A DNA stretch of 64,000 nt from an uncultured Gammaproteobacteria bacterium (lineage in GTDB: Bacteria > Pseudomonadota > Gammaproteobacteria > Berkiellales > Berkiellaceae). Location: NCBI GenBank assembly GCA_902826485.1, contig CADEEZ010000006.1:104540-168539 (forward strand). The letters run 5' to 3'. How positions within the stretch are numbered: position 1 is the first letter of the stretch; every line of letters begins with the position of its first letter. This document shows, piece after piece, positions 9,523-18,565 of this stretch. The translations under genes and the position numbers were made by a program. The notes beneath the pieces were generated by a model. The model was not told the origin of the DNA, ran no database searches, and worked only from the letters and a program-made list of their open reading frames with translations.

Positions 9523-9926
9523 ATTTAAATGGGCAGTCCTTTGCCCTAAACTGCTTCCCTGCATACTTCCATGTTAGCTGAATCCCTTCAGCGACTCCTC
9601 AAGCATCATCCATGATGCCTTATAATTAATCTACCATTCTTAGAGAACAATACAATTAGGTTAATAACAGAAAAAATTGGAACACCAAGTGTGCGTACAA
9701 ACCAAAATATGGGTGATTTTTTGAATAATATATAATAAAAAGAGAGACTTAGCAGAAGTGTCAATCCGTGAAAAGATTGGCTCTTCTCGCTTAATCTAGG
9801 GCTGATTGCTGATGAGATCTTCAGAAAATGCTCACACATAAACAAGCTTAAAAGCTTTTTAATTATGCGATAACAAGAGTATTATCTAGTTTTTTTAATA
9901 AATTTTAACTTGTTTGTTGCTTAACT
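9523..9926. other. gene-free stretch
   Basis: About 400 bases between the MATE terminator and the nlpD stop. The only reading frame is a minus-strand ORF of about 77 codons (9606-9839) with two hydrophobic stretches but no ribosome site and no recognisable family. I see no supported gene, RNA or repeat here. Confidence 0.5.
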
Positions 9927-10616
9927 TCATCGACGTGAAGGTAAATACCCCAAAGGATCTACTGGTTTACCATTTAGCCGCACTTCAAAATGTAAGCTAG
10001 GCGTTCCAGTTCGTTCATTTAGACCCATTTCAGAAATGACCTGACCTGCATCAACTAAATCACCTTCCTTGACTAATAGATTATGATTGTGCGCATAAGC
10101 AGTCAATACATTACTATCGTGTTTGATAATAATCAGTTGTCCGTAACCTTTTAAGCCGGCACCCGAAAAAACGACTTTTCCAGAACGTACCGCACGAATT
10201 GAATCCCCTACTTTCCCTGAGAAATCAATGCCTTTTCCTTCCGCAGAGCCCGCATCAAACTGGCGAATAATCGGGTTTTCAGTTGGCCAAATCCACAAAG
10301 AATGAGTGGGCATTACAGGAGATTCGGTAGAAGCGGCACTAGGCGGATTATTCTCGGGTACTTCTTCAATACGTAAACTCGGGGTGTTTGCATCACGCTT
10401 AGGCATTACTTGAGTCGAGTTTGATTGCCTTTCTTGCTCAAAACTATCACTAGACATTTGAGTAACGGCGGAATAGGGATTTCTGTTATTTGAAGATTTG
10501 TCCTCTACGGGAGCAGAAAAAGAAGCGTTTTCTTCATCGTCATCCGAAAAAGTAGAACATGCGGTTTGAAACATAAACAAACAAAACAACAAAGTAAGGC
10601 GCAAAACAGATTTCAT
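9927..10616 (-). CDS. nlpD: NlpD-like M23 lipoprotein without LysM domain
   Basis: Envelope protein of the LytM/M23 fold, 229 residues. The leader MKSVLRLTLLFCLFMFQTACS ends in a lipobox-like QTAC. A disordered region rich in Ser/Asn/Pro follows (about 25-105), then the LytM domain (about 110-229). The zinc-binding sites are degenerate as in NlpD (GKGIDFSG instead of HxxxD, LHFEVR instead of HxH), so it probably activates an amidase rather than cutting peptidoglycan. The LysM domain usual in NlpD is missing. ATG 10616 overlaps the YqaA stop (ATGA) and is preferred over ATG 10628. Confidence 0.82.
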   Translation of the reverse strand: MKSVLRLTLLFCLFMFQTACSTFSDDDEENASFSAPVEDKSSNNRNPYSAVTQMSSDSFEQERQSNSTQVMPKRDANTPSLRIEEVPENNPPSAASTESPVMPTHSLWIWPTENPIIRQFDAGSAEGKGIDFSGKVGDSIRAVRSGKVVFSGAGLKGYGQLIIIKHDSNVLTAYAHNHNLLVKEGDLVDAGQVISEMGLNERTGTPSLHFEVRLNGKPVDPLGYLPSRR

Positions 10617-11206
10617 ACACTGCCCCAAAAAAAGTAAAGCAACACAGCCAAAATTAACAATCCAAGTAATAATAATTCAATTTTATCAAGAAACTTAATA
10701 ATTTTTTCTTCTATTATTTTACCACCATAACGAGATAATAATGTCACTAAATTAAATCTTAACCCTCGTCCCAAAAAAGCCGCTAAGACAAAAGGCGGGA
10801 AAGCCATTTGCGTCATTCCAGCCGTTATGGTGCATATTTTGAAGGGTAACGGTATTAAAGCCGCTACAAATATAATCCAAATGCCATATTCTTTAAATAA
10901 AATAGCGATTTCTTCAAAATGAGCTGATAACCCGAAATAATTAATCACGGGCTCTGCGATTAATTCATAAGCAAAATCACCAATCAAATATCCTAATATT
11001 GCCCCAAGGACCGATCCGAATGTTGCTAAAAAAGCAAAACGAACCGAAGAACGCGGGTTAGCGATGGTCATTGGCGCCAATAAAATCTCTGGCGGAAAAG
11101 GCAATACAGCCGATTCTGCTATACAAATACCCGTAAGGTAATAAGGCGCATGTCGATGGCCGGCCCATTTAACTACCTGGGTATAAAATTTTGAGATCAA
11201 AGCCAT
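10613..11206 (-). CDS. yqaA: YqaA family membrane protein (DedA-related)
   Basis: 197-residue polytopic inner-membrane protein of the VTT/DedA-like superfamily. The proline-rich motif PFPPEILLAPMTI near residue 36 and the second re-entrant-type segment IPLPFKICTITAGMTQM (about 122-138) are typical. Relatives are linked to lipid scrambling and membrane homeostasis; the role of YqaA itself is not settled. It lies between surE and nlpD, where pcm and yqaA are found in other gammaproteobacteria; no pcm is present here. Overlaps nlpD by 4 bases. Confidence 0.85.
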   Translation of the reverse strand: MALISKFYTQVVKWAGHRHAPYYLTGICIAESAVLPFPPEILLAPMTIANPRSSVRFAFLATFGSVLGAILGYLIGDFAYELIAEPVINYFGLSAHFEEIAILFKEYGIWIIFVAALIPLPFKICTITAGMTQMAFPPFVLAAFLGRGLRFNLVTLLSRYGGKIIEEKIIKFLDKIELLLLGLLILAVLLYFFWGSV

Positions 11207-11266
11207 TATTTAGCCAACTATATATATATTTTAAGTAATTATGTTGTTATTAATTATTTCAGCATT

Positions 11267-12034
11267 TTAGCCTGTTGTGAGCAAAAGATCTCCACTCCAT
11301 CGTTGAGTATCTTCCAACTGATTATATTTGGTTAGATCGGTGTGTAAAGGCGTAATTGAAACGATATCATGCGCAATTGCCCAAAAGTCAGTATCAGGGC
11401 CAGCATCCAGAGCGGGGCCTGACTCGCCTACCCAATAAATTTTACGCCCTCTTGCGTCTTCTGCCTGAATAATCGGTTGTGCTCTCTCCCGAGTACCCAA
11501 ACGACATGTTTTAAAGCCTTTTAACTGCTCAAAAGGCAGATCGGGTACGTTAATATTTAATAAAGTACCGGGAGGTAAAGGGTGCTTATTATATTGTTTC
11601 ATTAAAATTTCGGCTACGCGAGCAGCGGTATCGAAATACGTCGGCTTGCCATTTTTATAGGCCAAAGATATAGCCAATGAGGGTATCCCTAAAAAGCTGC
11701 CTTCCATTGCAGCAGCCACTGTCCCCGAATACAAAACGTCATCACCCAAATTATAACCATGATTAATTCCGGAAATAATCATGGTTGGGGGCGTGGGTAA
11801 CCAGCCTGTCACCGCTAAATGGATGCAATCTTTGGGGGTGCCATTAATCGAATAAAACCCATTTTCTAGTTCAGTGACTCTAAGAGGTCTATCTAGGGTA
11901 AGAGAATGGCTCGCCCCGCTTCTGTCTCTGTCTGGGGCCATAACAAAAACTTCTGTAAATTGCCTTAGGTGCTGAACCAAAGTACGAATACCTGGTGCAT
12001 GTACACCATCATCATTACTTATCAAAATTGTCAT
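11267..12034 (-). CDS. surE: 5'/3'-nucleotidase SurE
   Basis: Metal-dependent nucleoside monophosphate phosphatase and exopolyphosphatase, 255 residues, cytoplasmic. Metal-site residues are seen in ISNDDGVHAPG (Asp8, Asp9), GASHSLTL (Ser) and SGINHGYNLGDDVLYSGTV (Asn). Length matches the family (about 250). It heads the surE-yqaA-nlpD unit on the minus strand, the stationary-phase locus of many gammaproteobacteria, but rpoS does not follow nlpD here. Confidence 0.96.
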   Translation of the reverse strand: MTILISNDDGVHAPGIRTLVQHLRQFTEVFVMAPDRDRSGASHSLTLDRPLRVTELENGFYSINGTPKDCIHLAVTGWLPTPPTMIISGINHGYNLGDDVLYSGTVAAAMEGSFLGIPSLAISLAYKNGKPTYFDTAARVAEILMKQYNKHPLPPGTLLNINVPDLPFEQLKGFKTCRLGTRERAQPIIQAEDARGRKIYWVGESGPALDAGPDTDFWAIAHDIVSITPLHTDLTKYNQLEDTQRWSGDLLLTTG

Positions 12035-12132
12035 AATTCTTCTCTTCCTAACTTTGCTTTATAGCGAACCACTCATATTATCCAGACAGTTACGCTTCCT
12101 AAATTATTACACATATTAGAGTGGGGATCAGG

Positions 12133-12162
12133 TTGCGTTAGATTATATAACTTTGTTAGAAT
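12133..12162 (+). promoter_or_regulatory. candidate sigma-70 promoter for the 1077-residue protein
   Basis: TTGCGT (12133-12138), an 18-base spacer and TAGAAT (12157-12162) lie about 80 bases before the ATG at 12241. Placement is reasonable, but the call rests on consensus match alone. Confidence 0.35.
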
Positions 12163-12240
12163 GTTGGCTTCCAACTAAATCTGGAATAATTAAGTTATTT
12201 AACTTTTTATGACGTGTAGATAAAACAGAGAGTATTTCCC

Positions 12241-15200
12241 ATGATTAAACCCATTATTAGTTTTATATTTACGCAAGCCTATCAACGTGGATATTGGACC
12301 ATTGCGAATTACTTAGGTGATTCTGATTATGTAAGAGAGGGTTTAATTGAAAGCCAAGAAATCAAAGTATCCGATAAAGTTTTTACCCAAAATACCCTCG
12401 AAAATTTAAATAATGACCTATTAGTTCAACTCGCCTGCAACTATCTTTTATCAACTAAAAGTGAAGCAAAATTTAGTCTAGCTACAAATACAAAAAATGA
12501 AATTATAAAAAGAAATTTGTGCGCCCAAGTCATCACCAAGGCATTAACCCACAAAGGTGAGCATATCTTTTTGAAGATATACCAAGATGAATCCTATCTA
12601 CCTTATGCTAATCAAAGCGCAATATATATCAATAAATTAATTGAACTTGCCGTATCTAGCAATAATAATAATCATAGAAAATCATTAGAAGCTTTAATAT
12701 TTAATGCCGATCAAAATCTGGTTAGTTTATCTGCTCGTAATGTAAAAGCTATTTTTGAATATGCATCCAGTGGCCCTGCCCTTGGTATGCGTAAAACTAT
12801 TTTAGAAAATAAACTTCTTTTTAAACAGTTATTAGATGCCGACGAAGATAAAAGTGCTTTATTTGGTGAATTAATAAAAATTATCAACTCCGATTTAATA
12901 AAAATTTGGCAAGCTTATCCTGTTGAATTTGAGCAGTTTAAACAATATCTCGAGATGATTCCAAATGATGACATCACAAAAGAAATATTCGATAAATTTT
13001 TCTCATTAATTGAGCATCCTACAACTCGGAGCATTTTTAATGACACCCTAATTGAGAAAATGCTTTCCCGTGCCATTGCTAGTGAAAATGCTCAACCTGT
13101 TAAAAATAGCAATTCAGCAAAATTTATTTCTAATATAATCGAATATTATTATAGTGATCTCAGCGTAATGTCCTTAAAAAAACTATTTAAGCACCTACTG
13201 AAAAATAAAAATCTTGATGATTTATTAAAGCTTGAAAAATACAAACAATATGGAGTTGCATTTGATCATGATTTATATGTATCTGCATTTGAGTTAGCGA
13301 TAGAAAAAAATTCGAAGCATGTCGACGTATTAATGAACCATCTTTATTATTACAATTTAGATTTTGACCATCAGATTGATTTATTAACTTATTTAATTAA
13401 GCAAAACAAATATACAAATATTTTTGAAAAATTTTCAAGTCCAGAATTCTTCCAGTGCTTTACGAATACAGAGTACAAAGATATATGCAAAGTAATTGCA
13501 TCGACACGTACCATTAAATTAATGAATGAAGATGAAAAAGCCTTATTTAAAAAATGGGTAGTCTTGTTTTTATCAAACCATTATATTAAAAATCAGCCTA
13601 TTCAAAAATTTATCGATCTAGATGCTTTAATTCAAGGCGACTCGATTGATTCTTTTGATAAAATCAAAAACCTCATTGTCAGTTTGAATAAACCCGAAGA
13701 TATTATCAAATATGCCAACAAATACCCGAGCAAACAAACCCATGCGATTATGGCTTTGCATTTCATTCTTAACCAAGAAATAATAGACAAAGAAGAACGT
13801 GCGATCACAGCACAGCTTGGTAATGACGAATCAGCTCAAGATAAAAAGTTAGTTTTAAAATCTCAAACCATGTTCAAAAAAGTAGAAACTGCTTTTCAGA
13901 AAGAATTCAATTCATATGGCAATAATCAGACGGCAAGAATTGAAAAAATAGAATTAAGCATAAAAGAAAAGTTGTTAGATTTAATCCGAAAGCAAGCAAA
14001 AGAGCAAAAATCTAGAAAGATCAATCCTAAAAGACAAGATGAAATCATTGCATTTATCAAAAAAAATAAGATTGATCTTGTCAACGCTGATAAAAAAACG
14101 ACTAAAGCATTTAGAGAGATATTGCTCAATATCTCTGACAAATCGCAAATCACCCATTTTGAAACTGCATGGCTATCTTATGATGCTGGCCATATATTGC
14201 GCCGTGTTAATGACGTTGGTTGGGATGCTTACCGTAAATTTTTTGTTACGCCGCCTCCCGAATTTCAGAATGAACATGCTTACACAACCAGTGAAGCATC
14301 TCAAGGTGCGGTCAAAAACACCACAGGTTCGTTGGAAGTACGTAAAAGAGCTTGCTACTATTGGTTATTGGCAAATGACCCTAATGATCCTAAGCCGACA
14401 GACTCAAATGAATCTGCCAAAATAACAGAAAAAAACAAGTTGGATGCCCGTACCTTTAGAATTGGGAATTTCTTTGGCACAATCAGCGCTATTTATCGTA
14501 CTGAAGGCTTTGGATTTTCATGTTGTTATCCTGGCCATTTAACTGCCATAATGAACATGGGGCTGCAACATGAAATTGGTAACCCTATTGGAACAATTGA
14601 AGCCATAGAAAATTTAACGATTTCTGTTGTGCGTAATCATGTTAAAAAAATATTAAATGAAAATATAACTTGGAATTCAGAACAAAAAGCTGATATCTTA
14701 TCTTCATTTTTAGTGTTTAAACCTGATCAGGCACAGGAAAATTTAACCTCAAATAAAGATATGGTAGATAGATTCGATTTGGTTTTTAAAACGATTTATA
14801 AAAGCATGCCTATACTTAAAAAAGAGGTGTTAAAAGATTTACCAAAAGAACTTCAAAATGACAACCAAAAGCTTATTGAATGTTTTATTGAAAATGCAAT
14901 ATTAGGTTTTTCAAAAAATCCTTTCATCTCTGACAGCATCACAGAAGATATGTTAAATTCCTCTTGTGTAGCAAGTGACTTTAATGTTGAAGATGATAAT
15001 GTTTTCTATGGTGCTACATCCATAAAGCGACAGCATTTTACTAATCTTTACAATTGTATATTTAAAGAAATAATGGATGCTAAAGGAAAAATGCCAACCA
15101 TTTCTCAAAAAACTGACATTTCTAATGCCTTAACTGAAATAGCTAAAGTGCTTGGCAGTACTGAAGAAAAAGACTTGAATGTACTAGAAAAGATGACAAG

Positions 15201-15474
15201 TGATCTTGAAAAATTAAATATCGGTTTACCAGTTAACAACTTGGTTAAATTAATACAAGCTGACATTCCAGATTTTCGTAAATCTCTTGTACCAATATCA
15301 GACAACCATACAAACAGCCAGGAACACCAAACAATATTTTCGCCTTTTTACAACCTATTCCAATATGGGGTATTACTATTCTCAAGGCCACAAAATTCTG
15401 CCCCTAAGACTGAATCTAAACTTGAAAATCCGGATATAAGTCCCAAATCGACTGCTGTGATTTTTAAGAAATAG
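12241..15474 (+). CDS. large unknown protein, possible secreted effector
   Basis: 1077 residues, lysine/asparagine-rich, almost entirely predicted helical, with no signal peptide or membrane span. No named domain is recognised. The first 500 residues look like an irregular helical-repeat solenoid. The segment about 690-790 is the most family-like, with RKRACYYWLLAND and then FGFSCCYPGHLTAI, where Cys761, Cys762 and His766 stand out. The C-terminus ends in a short basic tail (STAVIFKK). Its size, composition and place beside ankyrin genes suggest a host-directed protein, but this is inference. The ORF is intact; the ribosome site (GAGAG) is weak. Confidence 0.75.
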   Translation: MIKPIISFIFTQAYQRGYWTIANYLGDSDYVREGLIESQEIKVSDKVFTQNTLENLNNDLLVQLACNYLLSTKSEAKFSLATNTKNEIIKRNLCAQVITKALTHKGEHIFLKIYQDESYLPYANQSAIYINKLIELAVSSNNNNHRKSLEALIFNADQNLVSLSARNVKAIFEYASSGPALGMRKTILENKLLFKQLLDADEDKSALFGELIKIINSDLIKIWQAYPVEFEQFKQYLEMIPNDDITKEIFDKFFSLIEHPTTRSIFNDTLIEKMLSRAIASENAQPVKNSNSAKFISNIIEYYYSDLSVMSLKKLFKHLLKNKNLDDLLKLEKYKQYGVAFDHDLYVSAFELAIEKNSKHVDVLMNHLYYYNLDFDHQIDLLTYLIKQNKYTNIFEKFSSPEFFQCFTNTEYKDICKVIASTRTIKLMNEDEKALFKKWVVLFLSNHYIKNQPIQKFIDLDALIQGDSIDSFDKIKNLIVSLNKPEDIIKYANKYPSKQTHAIMALHFILNQEIIDKEERAITAQLGNDESAQDKKLVLKSQTMFKKVETAFQKEFNSYGNNQTARIEKIELSIKEKLLDLIRKQAKEQKSRKINPKRQDEIIAFIKKNKIDLVNADKKTTKAFREILLNISDKSQITHFETAWLSYDAGHILRRVNDVGWDAYRKFFVTPPPEFQNEHAYTTSEASQGAVKNTTGSLEVRKRACYYWLLANDPNDPKPTDSNESAKITEKNKLDARTFRIGNFFGTISAIYRTEGFGFSCCYPGHLTAIMNMGLQHEIGNPIGTIEAIENLTISVVRNHVKKILNENITWNSEQKADILSSFLVFKPDQAQENLTSNKDMVDRFDLVFKTIYKSMPILKKEVLKDLPKELQNDNQKLIECFIENAILGFSKNPFISDSITEDMLNSSCVASDFNVEDDNVFYGATSIKRQHFTNLYNCIFKEIMDAKGKMPTISQKTDISNALTEIAKVLGSTEEKDLNVLEKMTSDLEKLNIGLPVNNLVKLIQADIPDFRKSLVPISDNHTNSQEHQTIFSPFYNLFQYGVLLFSRPQNSAPKTESKLENPDISPKSTAVIFKK

Positions 15475-15491
15475 ATTTTTGCCTAATTTCT

Positions 15492-15552
15492 TGTCACGCC
15501 AGCCTTCCTCCTACGATGCTAAAGCTTCGGAAGACAGATCGCTGGCATGACA
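15492..15552. repeat. palindromic element between convergent genes
   Basis: TGTCACGCCAGC (15492-15503) pairs with GCTGGCATGACA (15541-15552) with one mismatch, and CTTCC (15504-15508) pairs with GGAAG (15529-15533) inside it. It lies 17 bases after the stop of the 1077-residue gene and just after the stop of the convergent ankyrin gene, so it can end transcription from both sides. The build resembles REP-type intergenic repeats; other copies would have to be sought elsewhere in the genome. Confidence 0.6.
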
Positions 15553-15557
15553 TTATC

Positions 15558-16472
15558 CTACGTAAAACTAAGAGATTTTTTTCGACGTTTGATATTTGAA
15601 GCATAAAGTAAATTTGTGTCTATCGGTATATCAGGTTGTGATTGAGAATCTACAGCAGAAGCATTAAGCGGATAAGCAAATGTTATGGCTGGTAAACTTG
15701 ATTCTGGAATGGATGAAGTTTTCAAAGATTGCACCCCTTCACTTAATTTATTGATTTCAATCGTATCTGAACTGTTGTATGTCAATATAAATTTTTGTAC
15801 ATCATCAGGTAACAATTTCATTATACTTTCTTTATACTTAGATATTAAAAGGCTTTTAACTAACAACTCTGTTATATCTTTGCGTTCAGTATTTCCGGCC
15901 CAAGCAAGTAATAACTCAATTATTTTTACACGTTTCAATTTTATGCCCCAATCAATTGCATTGTGCCCGAAAATATCTTTAATTTTTATATCGGCACCTG
16001 CATCTAATAATAATGCAACTGTAGCGATCTGGTTAGATCGAACCGAAGCAATAAACATCGTTTGGCCTTTGATATTTTGAGAATCTAAGTTAGATACAAG
16101 TCTTGATTCGTTTTTTTCTTTAAATTTTTTGACTATGTCTTTATAAAAATCATTGTTCTCCAACTCAATAAGTTTTTTGTTAGGCATTGCAGAAAGCAAC
16201 AAAAAACTAATTTCATCATGTTTTTTTAAAACTGAAAAATATATAGCAGTTTTACCTGTTTTTGTTTCTAAATATATATTTGCTCTCGCTCTTACTAGGA
16301 CTAAAACTACATGATAGTGATTATTTATTACTGCCCACAATAAAGCATTACAACCATGCTCATATATAGCATCAATATTAACGCCTTGATTTTGTATTAA
16401 ACGAAGCACGGTAGCAGCATCTCCTTTTTTTGCCGCTACCTTTAATTGATTATCAAGATTTGAAGAATCCAT
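15558..16472 (-). CDS. ankyrin-repeat protein with F-box/PRANC-like motif
   Basis: 304 residues, no signal peptide. Ankyrin repeats occupy about 1-95 (e.g. GCNALLWAVINNHYHVVLVLV) and 133-200 (GQTMFIASVRSNQIATVALLLDAGADI). After the repeats comes LPDDVQKFIL (221-230), the hydrophobic pattern of an F-box or PRANC motif, then a disordered tail ending in basic RRKKSLSFT. Ankyrin plus F-box is known in Legionella AnkB and in poxvirus, Wolbachia and Orientia proteins that recruit host ubiquitin ligase. It starts 15 bases after its sister gene and begins with the same MDS. Confidence 0.78.
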   Translation of the reverse strand: MDSSNLDNQLKVAAKKGDAATVLRLIQNQGVNIDAIYEHGCNALLWAVINNHYHVVLVLVRARANIYLETKTGKTAIYFSVLKKHDEISFLLLSAMPNKKLIELENNDFYKDIVKKFKEKNESRLVSNLDSQNIKGQTMFIASVRSNQIATVALLLDAGADIKIKDIFGHNAIDWGIKLKRVKIIELLLAWAGNTERKDITELLVKSLLISKYKESIMKLLPDDVQKFILTYNSSDTIEINKLSEGVQSLKTSSIPESSLPAITFAYPLNASAVDSQSQPDIPIDTNLLYASNIKRRKKSLSFT

Positions 16473-16487
16473 AAATGTTAACCTACC

Positions 16488-17324
16488 CTACTTAACATGA
16501 GGAGAATATTTATAAGTATATCTTTTTTTGGGTGATATATTTAAACTTTGAAACTGAGTGACCAGCTGATCTTCTTGTGTTTCAGCGGTTTTTTCGGTTA
16601 TAGCAAGGGCTCCTGATGAAAAAACGAGTGCTTTTACCGATTTATCACCATAAAGTGCTTTATCAATTATTTCTGTACTAAAATCTGCATTATTGTTTGT
16701 CGATATATTTTTGTAACTCTTAAAATATAAAAGTAATATTAATACCATTAATTCATTTGGCAAACCTGAAAATGGTTTTTTTTTACTTTTATCATTAGCA
16801 AAAAACTGAAAAAATTTAAATACATCATACTGATGGTGACGTAATTTTTCCTGACATTTTATAATAACCTCTTCTAAAATATTAGGACTCTCAACTTTTG
16901 CCGCATTGAGCTCTTCTTGCGATAACTCTGTTAATATTCTAAAAGACGATTCTATTGCTTCATTTGCTGAGGCACGCGCCAAAGTTTGTGCATTTAATTT
17001 AATGCCTTTTTTAATTAATAAATCTATCATATCGGTACGAGACCAAATATTCACATGATTTATCAAAAGGCTTTGGCATGTATCCAATTCTTTGAGATCG
17101 ACAATATCATTTTCAATAAGCATTTTGACCATGTCAATGTTACCATCGCGTACGAATCCGGTAAATCGATATTGTCTTTGTTTTTTTGTTAATTTTTGAA
17201 ATTCAGTTTTGAATGAGAGAGGATCAACTGTTGGTAGAGTTCGAGCTAATTGACGTCTTTTTTGTCTGGCAGTTAAATATTGGGGGCCTTCAAATTTCGA
17301 TATGTTTGATTGTTCTGAATCCAT
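16488..17324 (-). CDS. ankyrin-like protein with F-box-like motif
   Basis: 278 residues. Degenerate ankyrin-type helices lie at about 45-135 (FTGFVRDGNIDMVKMLIEND, SRTDMIDLLIKKGIKLN). A clear F-box-like core, LPNELMVLILLLYF, is at 188-201, followed by a disordered region and a basic tail (KKRYTYKYSPHVK). The gene starts only 12 bases after the ispF stop with its own ribosome site (AAGGGAA), so it probably rides on the pyrG-ispF operon. Target and secretion are not known; host ubiquitin-ligase recruitment is an inference from the motif. Confidence 0.75.
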   Translation of the reverse strand: MDSEQSNISKFEGPQYLTARQKRRQLARTLPTVDPLSFKTEFQKLTKKQRQYRFTGFVRDGNIDMVKMLIENDIVDLKELDTCQSLLINHVNIWSRTDMIDLLIKKGIKLNAQTLARASANEAIESSFRILTELSQEELNAAKVESPNILEEVIIKCQEKLRHHQYDVFKFFQFFANDKSKKKPFSGLPNELMVLILLLYFKSYKNISTNNNADFSTEIIDKALYGDKSVKALVFSSGALAITEKTAETQEDQLVTQFQSLNISPKKRYTYKYSPHVK

Positions 17325-17336
17325 AATATTCCCTTA

Positions 17337-17849
17337 CTATAGTTCATTTAGTAACACCACTGCATGTACTGCAATTGCTTTACCCTCCCCCGTAGATTCT
17401 AACCCTTCTGTTGTTGTCGCTTTTATGTTGATACTATTTAAGTCTATATCACAAATTTGGGCTAAACAAGCTCTCATATTATCATGATGTTTAGCCAACT
17501 TAGGCCTTTCTGCAATAACGGTGATATCTATATTATTTATTTGAATTTTTTTGAATTTTTCAGCAATAATAGCCAAAACATTTTTTAGTAAAATTTTACT
17601 GTCAATATTTTTATAAGTTGAATCGGTATCAGGGAAATGACGCCCAATATCTCCTAATGCAGTAGCACCCAATAGCGCATCGCATAAAGCATGTATTAAT
17701 ACGTCGCCATCTGAATGAGCAATGATCCCAGCCGTATGCGGTATTTTTATGCCACCTAAATAAACATAATCTCTTAATTCTTGACCTGCTGTTAAATTAT
17801 CCTGGTCTTGAAAACGATGGAAATCGAAACCATGGCCGATTCTTAACAT
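17337..17849 (-). CDS. ispF: 2-C-methyl-D-erythritol 2,4-cyclodiphosphate synthase
   Basis: Fifth step of the MEP isoprenoid pathway, 170 residues, forming the cyclodiphosphate with release of CMP. The zinc site is in RIGHGFDFHRF (Asp9, His11; the usual DVH is DFH) and the second conserved block is HSDGDVLIHALCDALLGA. The C-terminal block KATTTEGLESTGEGKAIAVHA is also typical. Overlaps ispD by 7 bases, the common arrangement. Confidence 0.97.
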   Translation of the reverse strand: MLRIGHGFDFHRFQDQDNLTAGQELRDYVYLGGIKIPHTAGIIAHSDGDVLIHALCDALLGATALGDIGRHFPDTDSTYKNIDSKILLKNVLAIIAEKFKKIQINNIDITVIAERPKLAKHHDNMRACLAQICDIDLNSINIKATTTEGLESTGEGKAIAVHAVVLLNEL

Positions 17850-18565
17850 AGGTTTTTTTCCAATAAATGTTTTATGTATTCAATATCTTGAGGGTAAGTT
17901 AATTTGGGATTAGGGTAATCTGCTTCAATAATTAAAGGCTTAAATCCCAATTTTTCTATTAAATAAGCCTCGTCTGTAATATTATTTATTTCTGATTCAG
18001 ATAATTGATTAATATTTTCATAAGCTTGTTCAAAAGTGCCTAATTTAAACATTTGGGGCGTTAACGCTTGCCAGAGGTTATTTCTTGGCACGGTATTGTT
18101 AATCGTATTATTCGGTGAATATTTTAACGTATCGGCTATTGGCTTACCTAAAATGCCGCCAATACTATTATTATTTTGTTCAGCCGCTAAAATATGAGAA
18201 ATTAATTTTGATAAATCACGTCGATCCAGACAAGGTCTAACTGCATCATGAACTAATACCCAGCTATTTTTACTTGAAGCTTTTTGTTTAATATATTTTA
18301 AACCTGCAGCAACAGATAGATAACGTGTTTCTCCCCCTATACAGGTATGAATACCAGCTTGAGATTGAAAATAGTTATCTTCAGCATTTAATATCACGAC
18401 GATATTTTTAAAACCAGATTGTTTGAAAGTTTGAATCGTGTGATCGAGAATAGAGTGATTATTTACTTTGAGATATTGTTTTGGGTGAGGCATGCCGGCT
18501 CGAACCCCTATTCCTGTTGCAGGAATAAGGATCCAAGCAGAATCTAAAATATCAGCTTTTATCAT
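17843..18565 (-). CDS. ispD: 2-C-methyl-D-erythritol 4-phosphate cytidylyltransferase
   Basis: Third step of the MEP pathway: joins CTP and methylerythritol phosphate. 240 residues. The CTP-binding loop is IPATGIGVRAGMPHPKQYL (G-x-G-x-R-x-G with Lys of PKQY), and VLVHDAVRPCLD carries the conserved Asp/Arg. Start at 18565 overlaps ftsB by 14 bases. The next start overlaps its own stop, so ftsB-ispD-ispF are translationally coupled. Confidence 0.96.
   Translation of the reverse strand: MIKADILDSAWILIPATGIGVRAGMPHPKQYLKVNNHSILDHTIQTFKQSGFKNIVVILNAEDNYFQSQAGIHTCIGGETRYLSVAAGLKYIKQKASSKNSWVLVHDAVRPCLDRRDLSKLISHILAAEQNNNSIGGILGKPIADTLKYSPNNTINNTVPRNNLWQALTPQMFKLGTFEQAYENINQLSESEINNITDEAYLIEKLGFKPLIIEADYPNPKLTYPQDIEYIKHLLEKNLC

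Noticed and set aside
9606..9845. Minus-strand ORF with hydrophobic stretches
   Set aside because: Starts with TTG or an ATG without ribosome site, no recognisable family, likely chance in AT-rich DNA.
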